DNA from: Macrocystis pyrifera
Lineage: Eukaryota > Sar > Phaeophyceae > Laminariales > Laminariaceae
DNA length: 64,000 nt
NCBI GenBank assembly: GCA_031763025.1
Contig: JASSKH010000021.1
Coordinates: 10,314,776 to 10,378,775 of the forward strand
Direction: 5' to 3'
This document shows positions 62,900-64,000 of this stretch, one piece after another; positions within the stretch are counted from its first letter, which is position 1; every line of letters begins with the position of its first letter. The translations under genes and the position numbers were made by a program. Under the pieces are notes generated by a model that was not told where the DNA came from, did no database searches, and was given only the letters and a program-made list of their open reading frames with translations.

Positions 62900-63068
62900 C
62901 ATACAGCTTGTGACCGTTATGTGCCATACAGCTTGTGACCGTTATGTGTCATACAGCTTGTGACCGTTGTGTGTCATACAGCTTGTGACCGTTGTGTGTC
63001 ATACAGCTTGTGACCGTTATGTGTCAAACAGCTTGTGACCGTTATGTGTCATACAGCTTGTGACCGTT
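62900..63068. repeat. 25-bp tandem repeat, 7 copies
   Basis: Units begin at 62900, 62925, 62950, 62975, 63000, 63025 and 63050, each CATACAGCTTGTGACCGTTA followed by TGTGT, with only single-base variation between units. The array ends 235 bp before the VIMP-like start codon, so it lies in the likely promoter region. Confidence 0.95.
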
Positions 63069-63302
63069 AATCCGGCCTACTGCAGCAGTGATCCCCAACC
63101 GTTTCTTATGGCTGATTCGCTATTTTCTTGAGGGTTTTCATCAACTCTTCAGTATCATATTCTTCGTATCGCTTCTCGAAATGGTATCGATTTGCTGTCT
63201 CATTTTTTCGCCACCGTTTCGAATTTCGGTCGTTGTTCGATATCCATCAGTGGTACCACCGGTAGGCGGGCAGGGCATTATTCCAGCTGAACATTCTTCA
63301 TC

Positions 63303-63529
63303 ATGGGCGACGCTGATGAGGGTGCTGGGTCGGAGGGCATGCGTGCTGGCGATAGCGCTGGGCCGGAGGGCATGCCGGAAGAGGCCATGAGCATCGCGGA
63401 GAGGAGCGATGCGTTGGTGAACTTCGTGGCAGGCTTGCTGGCGACCCACGGGTGGACCATTGTGTTTCTGGCGGTTGTGTGGTACAACTGCAAGGATGCG
63501 GTGCGGAGGCGTTGGCGGAAGCGGCAGAA
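63303..63529 (+). CDS. VIMP/selenoprotein S-like first exon
   Basis: ATG at 63303 opens a frame with an acidic N-terminus (MGDADEGAGSEGMRAGD), then VNFVAGLLATHGWTIVFLAV, a single hydrophobic span, and a basic stretch (CKDAVRRRWRKRQ). LLATHGW and the charged segment after it resemble the N-terminus of selenoprotein S (VIMP), an ER membrane protein of the ERAD complex. The frame either meets TGA at 63531 (76 residues) or, more likely, is spliced at AA/GTGAGA after 63529, because VIMP proteins continue with a coiled coil and a Gly-rich tail (with selenocysteine in some lineages). The rest would lie beyond this window, so neither the coiled coil nor a selenocysteine codon can be seen. Identification is by short similarity only. 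Confidence 0.55.
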
Positions 63530-63576
63530 GTGAGAGGCCCCAGCACGCGAGTGCTCATTCGATGAGGTCAAATAAC

Positions 63577-63685
63577 TAATACGGGGGTCCATAGTTAATA
63601 GGACCTATGTTATACTTAAAAACCTACATATTTACCTATTTTTACTCACAACATTTGGTCCTAATTACTATGGTCCCCCGTAATA
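63577..63685 (-). mobile_element. TA-flanked palindromic MITE (family 1)
   Basis: Copy starting AATACGGGGGTCCATAGTTA and ending ATGGTCCCCCGTAATA, about 45 bp after the putative donor of the VIMP-like exon. Confidence 0.85.
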
Positions 63686-63694
63686 ACAAGTCGG

Positions 63695-63960
63695 ACAGAT
63701 GTTCTACGGGTAGATCAGATAGATCATCTATTGATAGATGATATGCTACTGCCGTTCCGAGGTGCTGTGCAGGATCCGCGTAGTACTTAATATAATCCAG
63801 GAAGCATGCCCTAGGTCATGCAGACCATATCTTCCCCACCAGGCAACGTGAGCTGCATCATACAGATCATGCAGATCATGAAATTATGTATCTATCTGCC
63901 CTGTGTTAGATCCAGACCGTCCTTGAGTGGGGATCGATGGTCTATCCGGGTGTTGATAGA
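63695..63960. repeat. AGATCAT-family repeat
   Basis: Copy downstream of the VIMP-like exon, with GATAGATCATCTATTGATAG, CACCAGGCAACGTGAGCTGC and a GAGTGGGGATCGATGGTC end. Confidence 0.5.
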
Positions 63961-64000
63961 TTTCGGCACTTTCTGCCCCTCCTGAAGGAAGTCCGGAAGA

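Larger units (their letters stand above)
55973..63302. other. intergenic region upstream of APX and VIMP-like genes
   Basis: Contains one family 1 MITE, a CAG/CTG-rich array at 57.9-58.4 kb, a 155-bp tandem pair at 59.93-60.24 kb, element copy B, CCCGAATTCGGAAAAT repeats at 62.34-62.71 kb and the 25-bp tandem array at 62.9-63.07 kb. Frames near 59.05-59.5 kb and 60.4-61.4 kb have no recognisable domain. Confidence 0.55.
63534..64000. other. probable intron with repeats, window end
   Basis: Holds a family 1 MITE and an AGATCAT-family copy. No second exon of the VIMP-like gene is recognisable before the window ends. Confidence 0.5.

Noticed and set aside
62900-63068. CRISPR-like array
   Set aside because: Direct tandem repeats with no spacers, in a eukaryotic context.

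Overview
This window is nuclear DNA from a eukaryote, most likely a photosynthetic stramenopile with a large, repeat-rich genome, such as a brown alga or close relative. That placement is inference. It rests on many small exons in 0.4-3.4 kb introns with GTGAG/GTAAG donors, on two gene products that begin with a signal peptide followed by a Phe at the expected cleavage point (the ASAFAP-like signal of four-membrane plastids), and on an ascorbate peroxidase carrying an extra lumen-type transfer segment. Three complete genes and the start of a fourth can be assembled exon by exon from reading frame, splice sites and intron phase.

Layout: (1) 1-5704, intergenic repeats. (2) 5705-20872, minus strand: an 11-exon membrane protein with a calcineurin-like metallophosphoesterase domain. 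(3) 20873-26990, intergenic, between divergent genes. (4) 26991-42026, plus strand: a 7-exon class I (CCoAOMT-type) O-methyltransferase with a predicted plastid presequence and a Cys-rich N-terminal extension. (5) 42027-45483, the convergent 3' intergenic stretch. (6) 45484-55972, minus strand: an 8-exon ascorbate peroxidase of 353 residues with a three-part plastid/thylakoid presequence. (7) 55973-63302, intergenic. (8) 63303 onwards, plus strand: the first exon (or possibly all) of a small single-span membrane protein resembling selenoprotein S/VIMP.

Most of the remaining sequence is repeats. There are at least six families of short dispersed elements: a palindromic family of about 108 bp flanked by TA with 17 full copies, a second palindromic family centred on GGGACTGCAGTCCCG, a third with CCGGACAGAGTGGTAC-like ends, a hAT-like family filled with GGGTC repeats, an AGATCAT-rich family, and a family whose copies often start with a long poly-G run. 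Two inverted copies of a roughly 765-bp terminal-inverted-repeat element and many microsatellites are also present, including an 84-bp pure G run and a 260-bp GGGA tract. No virus-like element, reverse transcriptase, transposase, rRNA, tRNA or CRISPR array was recognised.

The four genes have no obvious shared pathway. APX removes hydrogen peroxide, probably in the plastid. The methyltransferase is predicted to enter the plastid. The phosphoesterase and the VIMP-like protein are membrane proteins. The most notable observations are the decayed duplicate of APX exons inside an APX intron, the unusual N-terminus and the in-frame 84-bp duplication of the methyltransferase, its GC-AG intron, and the dense MITE load of the introns.
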